Below, piece by piece: positions 7,887 to 17,410 of a stretch of 64,000 nucleotides of DNA. Origin of the DNA: MADRE3 sp963718195 (GTDB lineage Bacteria; Desulfobacterota; Desulfobulbia; Desulfobulbales; Desulfocapsaceae); contig CAVQYQ010000006.1 of assembly GCA_963718195.1 (NCBI GenBank), forward strand, positions 682,001 to 746,000. Reading direction: 5' to 3'. Both the position numbers and the translations under genes were made by a program. The notes beneath the pieces were generated by a model. The model saw nothing but the letters and a program-made list of their open reading frames with translations. It had not been told where the DNA came from and did not search any database. The stretch's first letter is position 1. Every line of letters starts with the position of its first letter.

Positions 7887-9443
7887 ATGGAAGGGAAATT
7901 TCAACTATCTGAAAAAGAATTCTCTCTGTTTTGCGAAGTGATCACCTCGTTTCATACCATTCGAGACACAGAGGAGATGTTTCTGGTTATTTTCGAGAAA
8001 ATCAGATCCATTTTCAATATCGATGGCGCCTCTCTTGCTTTGCATGATCCGAGCAGAAAAGAGTTTTATTTTATACGAACGGTCGAAGATGTTCACAAAA
8101 TGAGAAGTGCTGGCGATCTTCAATACCGCTTCCCTGATCATAAAGGTGTTGCTGGCTGGGTCATGGAACAAAACCGCACCGTTTTCATTAATGATGTTTC
8201 CAAAGATCCTCGTTTTTTTGACGGAATGGATACTAATAATGATTTCGTCACGAAATCAATGATATGTACACCTCTGCGGACACGAAAAGGGTTCATGGGA
8301 GTCCTCTACGCCCTAAATAAAAGAAGTGGTGTGTTTTCCGAGAGGGATGCCAATATTCTAGAGACATTATCTGGTACGATTGCTGTTTCTCTTGAAAATG
8401 CCAGGTTTTATGGAGAACTGAAAGACCATCTATACGCACTTGAGCGAGAAAAACGTCTGCTCCTCTCTCAAGTACGCGATGAATCAGGTTTTAAGGAAAT
8501 AATTGGCTCGAGCCCTGTCATGAGGCAGATGTTTGAGCTTATCAATAAAATTATTGACAACCAAACATCGGTACTCATCCAGGGCGAAACCGGAACCGGA
8601 AAGGAACTGATTGCCAGGGTAATACACTTCAATGGGCCGTTAAAAGACAAACCTTTTGTCGCAGAAAACTGCGCGGCCCTGCCAGAAAATCTTCTCGAGA
8701 GCGAACTCTTTGGTCATGTCAAAGGAGCCTTTACCGGAGCAATCGCGAACAAAAAAGGACTTTTTGAAATTGCCGATGGCGGTACGATTTTCCTGGACGA
8801 AATAGGCGAGATGCCCCCGTCCATGCAGGTCAAACTACTCAGAGTTATCCAGGAGGGTCAGTTCAGGCCTGTTGGCAGCAGTCAGACCCGACAGGTGAGC
8901 GTAAGACTGATTGTCTCAACCAATAGAAATCTGGCTGAAGAAATTGACAAAGGGAATTTCAGAGAAGATCTCTATTACCGGATAAATGTTTTTCAGATTA
9001 CCCCTCCGCCTCTCAGAGAGAGAAAGGAGGATATTGCTCTTCTGGCCAACCATTTCTTAACCAAATATGCCAAGAAGAATAATCAACAGGTTCCTCGTCT
9101 GACAGCCGAGGTATTGAGCCTGTTAATGAGGTTCAACTGGCCTGGAAATGTCCGGGAACTTGAGAACGAAATGGAACGGGCCTTAGCAATGGCGGCAGGA
9201 GCTGGCGATCTTACCATAGAGTGCCTTTCAGATAAACTCATCGGGACGGGAACAAAACGTTACTTGAAAAAACCTGAGACCGCTTACGGAGCCTTGAAAG
9301 ATACACTACGACAAGTGGAAGAACAGATGATTCGTGAGGCGCTGGAAAAAACAGCGGGGAATCGATCAAAAGCCGCAAAGTTACTAGGTCTGTCGAGGCA
9401 GGGTCTGCTCAATAAAATTGCCGCCTATCATGTTCAGAAGTAA
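7887..9443 (+). CDS. Sigma-54 dependent activator, GAF-AAA-Fis
   Basis: Bacterial enhancer-binding protein. An N-terminal GAF sensory domain (about residues 15-170) is followed by a coiled linker. The AAA+ domain has Walker A GETGTGKE, an intact GAFTGA loop and Walker B GGTIFLDEIGEM. A C-terminal Fis-type helix-turn-helix follows (GNRSKAAKLLGLSRQGLLNKI). The ATG at 7887 is preferred over a TTG at 7749, whose extra 46 residues look non-homologous and would span a hairpin. It is the upstream gene of a probable two-gene operon and overlaps the cyclase gene by 14 bases. The GAF ligand is unknown. It may regulate the cyclase/FecR group next to it. Confidence 0.88.
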   Translation: MEGKFQLSEKEFSLFCEVITSFHTIRDTEEMFLVIFEKIRSIFNIDGASLALHDPSRKEFYFIRTVEDVHKMRSAGDLQYRFPDHKGVAGWVMEQNRTVFINDVSKDPRFFDGMDTNNDFVTKSMICTPLRTRKGFMGVLYALNKRSGVFSERDANILETLSGTIAVSLENARFYGELKDHLYALEREKRLLLSQVRDESGFKEIIGSSPVMRQMFELINKIIDNQTSVLIQGETGTGKELIARVIHFNGPLKDKPFVAENCAALPENLLESELFGHVKGAFTGAIANKKGLFEIADGGTIFLDEIGEMPPSMQVKLLRVIQEGQFRPVGSSQTRQVSVRLIVSTNRNLAEEIDKGNFREDLYYRINVFQITPPPLRERKEDIALLANHFLTKYAKKNNQQVPRLTAEVLSLLMRFNWPGNVRELENEMERALAMAAGAGDLTIECLSDKLIGTGTKRYLKKPETAYGALKDTLRQVEEQMIREALEKTAGNRSKAAKLLGLSRQGLLNKIAAYHVQK

Positions 9444-11709
9444 CCCAAACCGATCTCCAGGCAGGAATGTCTTCCGGCAAACAATAATCATTGGGTTGCT
9501 GGGAGCCATTGCAGGAACGGGTCTTTTCTTTTCACCCTGGGGGCAGAAATTAGAAGAGGGATTCGGGCTGCCACTGTTGTTCAAATTGCGGGGTCCATTG
9601 AAACCACCCGATAAAGCGGTAATCATCAGCCTCGACCAAGAGTCTGCCGTGCGCCTTGGTTTTTCGGAAAACTTTAGTAAGTGGCCGCGCGCAGTTCATG
9701 CCAAACTGGTCAAAAAGCTGCATGATTACGGTGCTGCAGTCATAGCGTTCGATGTTCATTTTGCCGAGAGCGGCGATTCAGACGAAGATATGGCATTTGC
9801 TGACGCCATCAGGGCAGCCGGTAACGTGATTCTATATGAGAAACTCAGACGGCAGACACTTTACAAAGGAGAAGGGGCTGGAGCTCTGGATCGTGTTGAA
9901 GCTGATATACATATTCCACCACTCCTCAGCCTGGCAGAGGCGGCCCTCGCGATCGCATCGTTTCCTCTGCCCAAAAAACCAGTGCGGATAAGCCAGGCAT
10001 GGCTGTTTAAAGGCTCCGCCGGAGATGCACCGACTTTTCCGGTTGTTGCCATGCAGGCTATGGCGCTGAAAACCTATGATCAATTGCCGCTCCTGCTGCA
10101 AAGAACAGGTACGGCAATGGAGGGCAGGTTACCTTCAACTTCCGACCATATCGCCCAATTCGGTGGTCTGGTGAAGACGATGCAAATCACCAGGGAATTG
10201 TTTCAGGAACAGCCTTTGCTGATATCGAATCTATTATCTAACCTGCATGAAAATAAGACATCACCCCTGTCGAGCTCAGAACGACAGATGCTTAGAACTC
10301 TCGTTACCATGTATGCAGGTGACAGCAGCATCTATATTAATTTCTATGGTCCGCCGGAAAGCTTTCCCACCATATCCTATCATGAAATAATGTCACCGGT
10401 AGATGCTTCTTCTGTTTCGATCGCCAGGCAGATAAAGGGTAAAGCCGTTTTTATCGGGGCGGCACGTCTGCCCTCCTCGGATCAAAAGGATGGCTTCTAT
10501 ACGGTCTATTCACAACCGGACGGGCTTGATCTGAACGGTGTTGAGATTGCCGCCACGGTGTTTGCCAACCTGCTGGAAGACAGCTCGATAAAAATCCTTT
10601 CCTCAGCCCAGAGCGTGGTTGTCTTATCTGGCTGTGCTGTGACTTTTGCACTCATGGCGACGCTTATTGCACCCGTTGCGGCCATCGTTGCGATTGCTCT
10701 CACCTCGGTTGGCTACCTCTTTGTCGCCAGAGCAGTTTTTGCAGGTGCTGGCATCTGGATTCCGGTCATGACGCCAGCAGCAGCATTACCAGTGGGTGTG
10801 CTTCTTGTCTCCATGATGTATCGTTACTTAAGGGCGCGAAGGGAACGATCACATATCCGCAAGGCCCTTGGTATGTACCTCCCTAAGCAGGTGGTCAGAG
10901 AACTCTCCCGGGACCTTACCTATGTTCAAAAAGGCGATCGCATGGTTTACAGTGCCTGCCTGATGAGTGATGCCCAGAATTACACTACCCTGTCGGAGAG
11001 TATTTCCCCCCAGGAGCTGGGTGAACATATGAACGAGTATTTTCAGCACCTGTTTAAGCCCGTACAGGATCGACAGGGGGAGGTCTGCAATGTGATCGGC
11101 GACTGCATGCTGGCACTCTGGCCATCAACCGAGCCGCAGGTTATGCACAGGGAAAACGCCTGTCAGGCGGCACTGCAGATTTTTGAGTCGATTAAACAGT
11201 TCAACCAAAAACACCCGAAACGGCCGCTTCCAACCCGAATAGGCCTTCATTTTGGCCGGATGCTGATGGGCAATGTCGGTGCCGAGGGTCATTTTGAATA
11301 TGCCCCGGTGGGTGATATCGTCAATGCCACCCAGCGGGTGGAGGCGCTCAATAAGAAACTGGGCACGATGCTGCTCGCCTCAGAAGAGCTGCTCGAGGGA
11401 ACAACCGGTGTACTGAGCCGGAACGTCGGAAGGTTCCTGCTGGCTGGTAAATCCCAGCCGCTTACCATCCATGAACTGCTGATACCCGGTGAAGAGACGA
11501 GTCGGAATCACCAGCTTTATTTCGAAATGTTTCCGGAAGCGTTGGACCTGTTTTTGCGGCAGGAGTGGGAAAAGGCGCTGGCGATGTTCCAGAGATGTTT
11601 GGTATTAGATTCGGGGGACGGACCTTCCCAGTTCTACGTGCAGATGTGTTCATCATATCGCTCCGCTCCACCTGTCGATTGGCAAGGGGTTATTTCGGTT
11701 TCGAAATAA
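9430..11709 (+). CDS. CHASE2-domain class III nucleotide cyclase
   Basis: An N-terminal transmembrane helix (about residues 17-35) is followed by an extracytoplasmic CHASE2 sensor (about 40-390), three closely spaced transmembrane helices (about 395-470) and a class III adenylate/guanylate cyclase domain (about 490-690). Both metal aspartates are present (LMSDAQNYT and VIGDCM), as is the transition-state Asn/Arg pair (VNATQRVE). The two base-specifying positions hold Asn (in CNVIGD) and Ala (in EYAPVGD) instead of the usual Lys and Asp/Thr, so ATP versus GTP use cannot be predicted. A short TPR-like tail follows. The ATG at 9430 is preferred over a TTG at 9418. It overlaps the activator gene upstream, which suggests translational coupling. 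Confidence 0.88.
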   Translation: MFRSNPNRSPGRNVFRQTIIIGLLGAIAGTGLFFSPWGQKLEEGFGLPLLFKLRGPLKPPDKAVIISLDQESAVRLGFSENFSKWPRAVHAKLVKKLHDYGAAVIAFDVHFAESGDSDEDMAFADAIRAAGNVILYEKLRRQTLYKGEGAGALDRVEADIHIPPLLSLAEAALAIASFPLPKKPVRISQAWLFKGSAGDAPTFPVVAMQAMALKTYDQLPLLLQRTGTAMEGRLPSTSDHIAQFGGLVKTMQITRELFQEQPLLISNLLSNLHENKTSPLSSSERQMLRTLVTMYAGDSSIYINFYGPPESFPTISYHEIMSPVDASSVSIARQIKGKAVFIGAARLPSSDQKDGFYTVYSQPDGLDLNGVEIAATVFANLLEDSSIKILSSAQSVVVLSGCAVTFALMATLIAPVAAIVAIALTSVGYLFVARAVFAGAGIWIPVMTPAAALPVGVLLVSMMYRYLRARRERSHIRKALGMYLPKQVVRELSRDLTYVQKGDRMVYSACLMSDAQNYTTLSESISPQELGEHMNEYFQHLFKPVQDRQGEVCNVIGDCMLALWPSTEPQVMHRENACQAALQIFESIKQFNQKHPKRPLPTRIGLHFGRMLMGNVGAEGHFEYAPVGDIVNATQRVEALNKKLGTMLLASEELLEGTTGVLSRNVGRFLLAGKSQPLTIHELLIPGEETSRNHQLYFEMFPEALDLFLRQEWEKALAMFQRCLVLDSGDGPSQFYVQMCSSYRSAPPVDWQGVISVSK

Positions 11710-11805
11710 CCCCCTGCCATGTTTTGGCCATTGCCAGTAGTAGAAGCTCTGTTCAGCGATTATATTGAATATATTGATATATCAATGTCTCACTTAAGGA
11801 ATATT

Positions 11806-12015
11806 TTATCCAATATAGTACCATCGGCCTCCAATCTTGACCCAACGTGGATTTTCCCGGCGAACCTCGACCTCGACGGTCGTCGTATTCTCCCAATCAG
11901 AAGGCTCTTCACCAGGTTGTACCGGATCAGCATCTACATCATTACCATTCTTATCTTTTATTCTTACCTTCCAGTCATCATTTCCCACTTTTTTAAGCTT
12001 AATTTTTAATGCCAT
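11806..12015 (-). CDS. Small conserved-looking protein, unknown
   Basis: A 69-residue, highly charged, soluble protein with beta-rich character (MALKIKLKKVGNDDWKVRI) and a tryptophan/tyrosine-rich end (GGRWYYIG). A GGAG ribosome site sits ahead of the ATG. No family is recognised. It follows the FecR-TPR-barrel gene on the same strand with a gap of under 80 bases, so the two may be co-transcribed. A perfect 14-bp palindrome (ATTGATATATCAAT, 11773-11786) lies between it and the cyclase gene. Confidence 0.6.
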   Translation of the reverse strand: MALKIKLKKVGNDDWKVRIKDKNGNDVDADPVQPGEEPSDWENTTTVEVEVRRENPRWVKIGGRWYYIG

Positions 12016-12093
12016 AGTGTCGTCTCCTCAAGTTGAAAATATTTGTAATATAAAGCGGTTATAACCCAGTATGAGCCAGGCTTTATCTTACGC

Positions 12094-15000
12094 TCAAAAT
12101 GCGACCGTAAGTCTGATAATCACTTGTTGTTCGGGAAGGTATCTCGGATTTCCCGGGTCAGTGTCTAGAAAATTGAACTGTTCATCAAACAGGTTTAAAA
12201 CATCCAAACTCAGGATGCCGAAGCGTTTGGGTAGTCGGTAGCTCAAGTTTAAATTTGCAATCCAGAACTGGTCACTTCCGGGTATCGTGCCGAACGGTCC
12301 GGGCAGAAAATCCCCGTCCTGGTCCATATAAGATGCCTGGATACGGGCACTGATTCCCGAGGGGTGAAAGAAAACCAGTTTCGGTGTCAAACGATGGGTC
12401 GTCAGGTTCAATATCTCCATCGGCCCGCCGAATTCATCATGGGAAAAATCCTCGTAGTAGTATTCGAGACCGAGGGTTATCCAGTCATGAGCGACCCAGT
12501 AGAGATAGGCAGAACCGACATTCTCTTTCCAGTCATCCTCTTCATCCGTCTGCGTTCCTGTAAAATCAATTCTTGTGAAAGGTACCTCAAGATCCCGGTA
12601 GAAGAACTGAATACCGCCATACCAGGATTCAGAAAATTCGTGATCAAGAGCAATACCATACGTCCAGGATGTCGTGGTGTTAAAGTCATCGAAAAACTGG
12701 TTAAAGCCTGCAACCTGGGTCGGTTCAATCGTTTGAGAATAGAAAATATCCCTGGTCAGTGTCCTGAAGACAGCCCCCCTTACAACCGTGTTTTCCATGG
12801 GCTGCCATGTCAGTCCAAACTTTGGGTTCAGTGAATTCTTGTCCCTGAACGAGCTATTGATCAAATCACCACTGAGCCCGAGTGTCGTTGTCAGGTCATA
12901 CGGTAAATCGAGCACCCCATACCCATAGATATTGGCGTATTGGTCTCGACCGTCATCTCTGGTGACACTCTGGAACGGTGAAGTTAACTCGATAATTTCA
13001 GTTTCATCAGCGGATAGGAAGCCTGCACCTGTTTGCAGGCTGTAGTTGCTACCTCTATAGAGATACTGCGCTTCCAGCATGATATTGTCTGTCTTGTTGG
13101 TAATATCAACGAAGATTGGGAAGTACCCAGCGCCTGTACCGCTGCTGTCGTTTGAACCAATTATCGCTGTACCCAGTAATGTCGAATTGGGTTGCAGATC
13201 GTGTCGCGCGCCAATCCTGAAGGTTTTTGTTTCATCCTCCTGACGAAGTATATCGTTGAAATCGGTAGGATCGAACCCGCGGTTCAGATCCCCATAGGAA
13301 TCATCCCGATAACGGACTTCAGCCATCAGGCTCGTCTCAGGAGAGAGCATTCCCTGTAAAAACGCATTGTAGATGCGCTGCTGTTGGTCATTGTTCTCCC
13401 TGATCCCGTCGGTACGATAGTAGAACTGGCCGAGACTGTAGGAGAACTTGCCCTGCACACCGGATAGGGTGATCTCATCCCCGAGAATATCGTTGCTGCC
13501 GGCAACGCCGCTGGCCTGAAATGCTATACGGTTCCTGAGAAAGAGAGGGTTGAATTCGTTGAATGAGGTCTGCGTCGGGCCCGCACCTTCCTGGATAAAC
13601 AGGTTGCTTTCAGCCAGCTGTGGCTGCACCGGCGTGACATTCAGGGGCTGCAGGAGCTGGGACTGGAGGAGTTCGCTGACCCGGGCAATCTCGTGCCGCG
13701 GTAGGGTGCTGTAGCTATCAGCGAGGAAACGATGGGCGGAGTAGTTGGCTGGATCGGTGTTCACCGATTTCAACCCTTCAACCACGGCCCGCTGCTGAAA
13801 GCCAAGGTCGGAATAGATACTTGCCAGGCTAGCACTGCGGGCGGCAAGGTCTGAGTCGAGGAGGAGTCGGGAGCGGTATACAGCCCGGTTGTCATTGAGC
13901 TCTATTGATTTGCGCAGGTCGCGCAGCGCTTCTACCGGCTGGTTTATAGTCTGCTTACGGATGGCATTATAAAACCAGGGAGTCGGGTCTGACGGGTCGA
14001 GCTGCTTGGCAATGTCATACTGCCGTCGCGACTGGGCATCTCTTTTCTCATCAAAATAGGCCTTACCGAGGTAGGAGCGGATCAACGACTTGCCTGGATC
14101 AAGGGCCGCTGCAATTTCAATCTCAGCCCGACCTTCTGCCAGGTTTCCACTGCGAATCAGGGCCAATCCCAAGCCAAGCCGGGCCAGGGGAAGTACCGGA
14201 TCCAGGGAGATCGCTCGTCTGAATGCTTGTTCCGCCCGCTCGATTTCGATGCGGGTGAGCAGTGCAAAGCCAAGAACCGTCTGTGCCCGGCCCGAGGCTG
14301 GAGCAAGCGTCACCGCCTCCTGGGCCACTGAAAGCGCTTCGCTGGACTTTCCAACGGAGAGAAGCATCTCGGACAACCGCGCCTTAACGTTACCGTTCTC
14401 TGGGTTGAACTCAGTTGTTTTTTGCAGGGTTGCGAGTGCACCATCGATATCAAAATGTGCCTGCTGCGCATAGGAGAGGGCCAGGCCCGCAGCGGCGGAG
14501 TGGGGTGCAGCCTGCAGGGCATTGGAAGCGAGCTTGAGAGCCTGTTCCCTGTCATTGTTCACAACGGCGATAATAGCCTGAAGGGCACGTCCATCACTGT
14601 TTGTCGCATCTTGTTGAAAGACACGGGAGATGTAGTCTTGTGCTTCTGCCACCTGTCCCAGATTGAGGCTCATGGAGGCTTCCAAAAGCAATTTCTCCGT
14701 TTCATCCTTTTCTGCCTGATCCGAAGCATCAAAAATGGAAGGGTAATACAGCGTCCACTGCACCGCGTCTCGAGGTTTGACAACGGTCATGTATCGAGGG
14801 GCGGTATTGCTTTTCGCCATCGCTGCCTGGCCACTGGACAACTCAACTCGTCCTTGCTCGTTGGCAGCTATAACCAATCCCTCAAAAACGGTAATGACGG
14901 AACTATCAGGCCCGGTCTGTACCAGAAACTCTGTACCTTCGACCGCACCATTAACATACGGGGTATTCACTTTCAGCGCACGCGGACGGTGGCTGAATAT

Positions 15001-15354
15001 ATGAAGCATTCCTTCCAGTAAATTGAGCAGGAAGAACTGCTCACTACTCTCTTTGCCAAAATTAATGGTGCTTTTCTGGTTAATCCGGAGAATGGTATCG
15101 TTGTTTAATACCACCGCAGCGCGGGCGTTTTCATGTACCCTCAGCCTGTCACCGCCACAGAAAATATCACCCATGTGAGCAATATTCCAGGTTGTTTTTC
15201 CGTCGCGCAGAACCTGTGCCACGCCTTGGATGGAGACCAGCTCGCCAACTCCGTCAGTGCAGTTGTCATCTGCCCAGCCGATTGACACTGAAAACTGCAA
15301 GAAAGCAAAAATAATAAATCCTTGGACAAGAGTCGTAATTGGCAAAGAGCTCAA
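12094..15354 (-). CDS. FecR-TPR-outer membrane beta-barrel protein
   Basis: A 1086-residue envelope protein. A signal peptide ends near residue 29 (VSIGWA/DDN). A FecR-type domain follows (about 45-190, with GTEFLVQTG), then about ten TPR-like helical repeats (210-600). A long beta-strand-rich region (640-1086) ends in a terminal phenylalanine (IRLTVAF), as outer-membrane barrels do. The late region resembles TonB-dependent receptor or LPS-assembly-type barrels (AVFRTLTRDIFYS). No ATG exists near the start; a TTG at 15354 with GGGAG upstream is chosen. It faces the CHASE2 cyclase gene, a pairing that suggests a shared envelope-sensing role; this is inference. An exported FecR domain implies peptidoglycan or polysaccharide contact rather than classical sigma regulation. 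Confidence 0.8.
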   Translation of the reverse strand: MSSLPITTLVQGFIIFAFLQFSVSIGWADDNCTDGVGELVSIQGVAQVLRDGKTTWNIAHMGDIFCGGDRLRVHENARAAVVLNNDTILRINQKSTINFGKESSEQFFLLNLLEGMLHIFSHRPRALKVNTPYVNGAVEGTEFLVQTGPDSSVITVFEGLVIAANEQGRVELSSGQAAMAKSNTAPRYMTVVKPRDAVQWTLYYPSIFDASDQAEKDETEKLLLEASMSLNLGQVAEAQDYISRVFQQDATNSDGRALQAIIAVVNNDREQALKLASNALQAAPHSAAAGLALSYAQQAHFDIDGALATLQKTTEFNPENGNVKARLSEMLLSVGKSSEALSVAQEAVTLAPASGRAQTVLGFALLTRIEIERAEQAFRRAISLDPVLPLARLGLGLALIRSGNLAEGRAEIEIAAALDPGKSLIRSYLGKAYFDEKRDAQSRRQYDIAKQLDPSDPTPWFYNAIRKQTINQPVEALRDLRKSIELNDNRAVYRSRLLLDSDLAARSASLASIYSDLGFQQRAVVEGLKSVNTDPANYSAHRFLADSYSTLPRHEIARVSELLQSQLLQPLNVTPVQPQLAESNLFIQEGAGPTQTSFNEFNPLFLRNRIAFQASGVAGSNDILGDEITLSGVQGKFSYSLGQFYYRTDGIRENNDQQQRIYNAFLQGMLSPETSLMAEVRYRDDSYGDLNRGFDPTDFNDILRQEDETKTFRIGARHDLQPNSTLLGTAIIGSNDSSGTGAGYFPIFVDITNKTDNIMLEAQYLYRGSNYSLQTGAGFLSADETEIIELTSPFQSVTRDDGRDQYANIYGYGVLDLPYDLTTTLGLSGDLINSSFRDKNSLNPKFGLTWQPMENTVVRGAVFRTLTRDIFYSQTIEPTQVAGFNQFFDDFNTTTSWTYGIALDHEFSESWYGGIQFFYRDLEVPFTRIDFTGTQTDEEDDWKENVGSAYLYWVAHDWITLGLEYYYEDFSHDEFGGPMEILNLTTHRLTPKLVFFHPSGISARIQASYMDQDGDFLPGPFGTIPGSDQFWIANLNLSYRLPKRFGILSLDVLNLFDEQFNFLDTDPGNPRYLPEQQVIIRLTVAF

Positions 15355-15802
15355 AGTCTTCTCCCAAAGTATTTTAATTATAAAGAATTGCTTTACTGTC
15401 TAATGTCCCCGTTATTCGATGGTATATTTAAGATGGCTGCTTTTTAACGTGAGTTCACCGCAAAATATGCAGTAATCATACCCGAAATCGGCAAATTGTA
15501 GCATTCGTGTAATAAGATAGCAGTGTAGAGTTCTGCTTTGTTATAAAACAAGTAAGTACTTTATTTACTACACAAATCGTGAAGTTTATAGGTGGTGGTA
15601 ATAAGTCGTCGCTCTTTTCAAGAGTTCTAGAAAAAAACCTTTTCTACGAAGAGCCCGTTTGTTCAATGTTTCAAAGCTACCTTTTTAAGACAAATTTCGC
15701 AATTTTTTTCTGCCAACACCATCTAACGCCTTGGCCTCCCGACCTTTTGAGTGAAAACCCAGGTTCGACACCTGATCTTGACCATATAACCCTCAGATAA
15801 AT

Positions 15803-15857
15803 CTTCCCTTGAAGCTACCGATTGATAGGGCCTGGTCGATTTGCTGACAAGAAACCT
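15803..15857 (+). repeat. Dispersed ~55-bp repeat, copy 1
   Basis: Shares the core GCTACCGATTGAT, then GGCCTGGTCGATTTGCTGACA and a terminal GAAACC, with copies near 20.7 kb and 30.9 kb. It lies in the 759-base stretch 15355-16113, which otherwise holds no gene I can support; two short frames there have no convincing homology. Confidence 0.6.
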
Positions 15858-16113
15858 CAGAGAAATTGGAAACACCTTCACGTGAACTAAATTTGGTTGA
15901 GCCCAATATGCTCAATAAAAGTGAAATTTTTTCTATTTCATATTTTTTATCACTACCACTGATTCTTGCTTTATTTTTATCAAAGGGGTGCATAGCTTTG
16001 TAGGAATCCAAACAGGAGGATGTTGGAGTAAACACTTAATTATGGTTATAAGTGGTAAGTTCCAAGTAGTTATTAGATGTTTAACGTTGTTATTTTCAAG
16101 GAGGTTTTAAACC

Positions 16114-16449
16114 ATGGCCAGAAAACCAGTCAGTATAAGTCTTTTACAACCGAAAAAAGGCTCTGAAGAAGCCTATTTTGCAGAAAGAGATAAAAAGCTT
16201 GTTAATGAACTAAGAGAAAGGTCGGCTAAGGAGTCCACTGCCAAATATAGCGAAGAACACAAATATCATTGCTTTCGCTGCGGCACACCCAGTCTGGCAG
16301 AAATCGACGAAGGCAATGTGAAAATTGATATATGTGTAAATGAAGATTGTGGAGCTTTACATCTAGATCCTGGAGAATTGAAAGAAATTATTAAGAATCA
16401 ACAATCTCTGCCATCAACCAGAAAGGCCTTTTTGTCTCTTTTCAAGTAA
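16114..16449 (+). CDS. Zinc-ribbon (TFIIB-type) protein
   Basis: A 111-residue protein with a central CxxC...C...C zinc site (CFRCGTPS, then ICVNEDCGALHLDPGE), resembling the zf-TFIIB family of small bacterial proteins of unknown role. The N-terminal 45 residues are charged and helical. An excellent AAGGAGG site precedes the ATG. A stem-loop terminator candidate follows, so it appears to be a single-gene unit. The function is not known. Confidence 0.75.
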   Translation: MARKPVSISLLQPKKGSEEAYFAERDKKLVNELRERSAKESTAKYSEEHKYHCFRCGTPSLAEIDEGNVKIDICVNEDCGALHLDPGELKEIIKNQQSLPSTRKAFLSLFK

Positions 16450-16478
16450 AAGAAAATATTAGATATTCAAGTTATGGA

Positions 16479-16515
16479 CTGAGACTGAGGTAGCAGATAC
16501 TTGCCTCAGTCTCAG
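16479..16515 (+). terminator. Stem-loop after zinc-ribbon gene
   Basis: Twelve-base perfect arms (CTGAGACTGAGG and its complement) with a 13-base loop, 30 bases after the stop codon. There is no strong T run. The rest of 16450-16796 shows nothing I can support. Confidence 0.5.
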
Positions 16516-16796
16516 AATATTCCTCTGTCTCTTTCGCTTCCGATAAACGAACCGCTCTGTTCTTCTCAAACACTGACCTCACAGGCATAATCTGTAATTC
16601 GATTATGTAAGTTTCTCCTACTATTGCAAAGAGTATATCCCTTACCAAACTACGACATTGTTCCATTTTATTGTGTAGATTGATGGTTATAATCTAGAGG
16701 CATAACGGTGAGAATTTCAACTCACACTGGTTCTTGAAATTTAAAGATTGAGGGCTAACTGACAAATAGATAGCATGTTTAATCAGGAGATATGTT

Positions 16797-17036
16797 ATGG
16801 AAGCCATAGGACAGATGTTGTTCGTGGTTGGTCTCGTAGTTTCGCTTTTTCTATACCTATACATTGTTTTTTGGAGTTTCAAAGTTAGTATTTCTGCAAG
16901 TTTGTTTTGCCTGATTATTACCCCAATCTATACATTTATCAGTGTTGAACTACGCCAGGACAGGAAAATTAAGCCAGTTTTACCAATTTTCATCATAAGT
17001 TCTATAGCTTGTTTGTCTTCCGTATTTTTCATCTAA
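16797..17036 (+). CDS. Small membrane protein, unknown
   Basis: A 79-residue protein with three predicted transmembrane segments (about 7-28, 31-50 and 60-79) separated by a short basic loop (LRQDRKIK). A CAGGAG ribosome site sits about 8 bases upstream of the ATG. No family is recognised. It is flanked by a terminator-like hairpin upstream and a repeat copy downstream, so it is probably monocistronic. Confidence 0.6.
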   Translation: MEAIGQMLFVVGLVVSLFLYLYIVFWSFKVSISASLFCLIITPIYTFISVELRQDRKIKPVLPIFIISSIACLSSVFFI

Positions 17037-17100
17037 ATAGACTCTTGCCAGAAAATCTCCTGTCAGCATTGTTTGCATGCTCATTGATACTATTTCTTTG

Positions 17101-17140
17101 CAGCAACCGACTGATGGAGGTTGGATGATCTGCTAATCCA
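17101..17140 (+). repeat. Dispersed repeat, degenerate copy
   Basis: Weaker relative of the copies at 15.8, 20.7 and 30.9 kb (GCAACCGACTGATGG then GGTTGGATGATCTGCT). It starts directly after the end of the gene fragment on the minus strand. Confidence 0.4.
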
Positions 17141-17142
17141 AT

Positions 17143-17385
17143 TCATATTTTTTCCCTTAGAATCTGCACGTATTCACGAAAAGCCGCCCGGCTAGGAAGA
17201 TTATCTAAGGTTAGTAGAGCGGGCTTCGGGATCAGAGCCAGCTTCCATTTTCCAGCCGCTCCCTTTTCGGCCCAGGCAAAGCGCAGTTTGCTTGCGCCTT
17301 TGTCATTTACCTGCTCGCCAAATAGCGTAATATCGGTGGCGCTGCTGTTGTTGATTTTCCGATTTGTAACAACGAGACGTTTCAT
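17143..17385 (-). CDS. Short protein, possible alpha/beta-hydrolase N-terminal fragment
   Basis: An 80-residue protein with a good AAGGAGT ribosome site. Its sequence (KRLVVTNRKI, then LFGEQVNDKGASKLRFAWAE) recalls the N-terminal module that precedes the catalytic domain in some bacterial alpha/beta hydrolases, but the catalytic part is absent. The frame stops at a TGA right where a degenerate copy of the dispersed repeat begins, so it may be a truncated gene. It lies 25 bases after the UPF0316 gene and is likely co-transcribed with it. The family assignment is from memory of the motif and is tentative. Confidence 0.5.
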   Translation of the reverse strand: MKRLVVTNRKINNSSATDITLFGEQVNDKGASKLRFAWAEKGAAGKWKLALIPKPALLTLDNLPSRAAFREYVQILREKI

Positions 17386-17410
17386 GATCAGACTCCTTGT
17401 GGGGTCTCTG

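Noticed and set aside
15721..15790. tRNA-like T-arm sequence (CCCAGGTTCGACACCTGA followed later by ACCA)
   Set aside because: Only the T-arm-like part is present; no acceptor, D or anticodon arms can be folded around it, so it is not called a tRNA. It may be chance or an old tRNA fragment.
15793..16035. 80-codon frame on the minus strand
   Set aside because: It runs through the dispersed repeat, has no recognisable homology and no clear ribosome site.
16472..16666. 64-codon frame on the minus strand
   Set aside because: Its end is formed by the inverted repeat of the terminator-like hairpin, and no family or ribosome site supports it.
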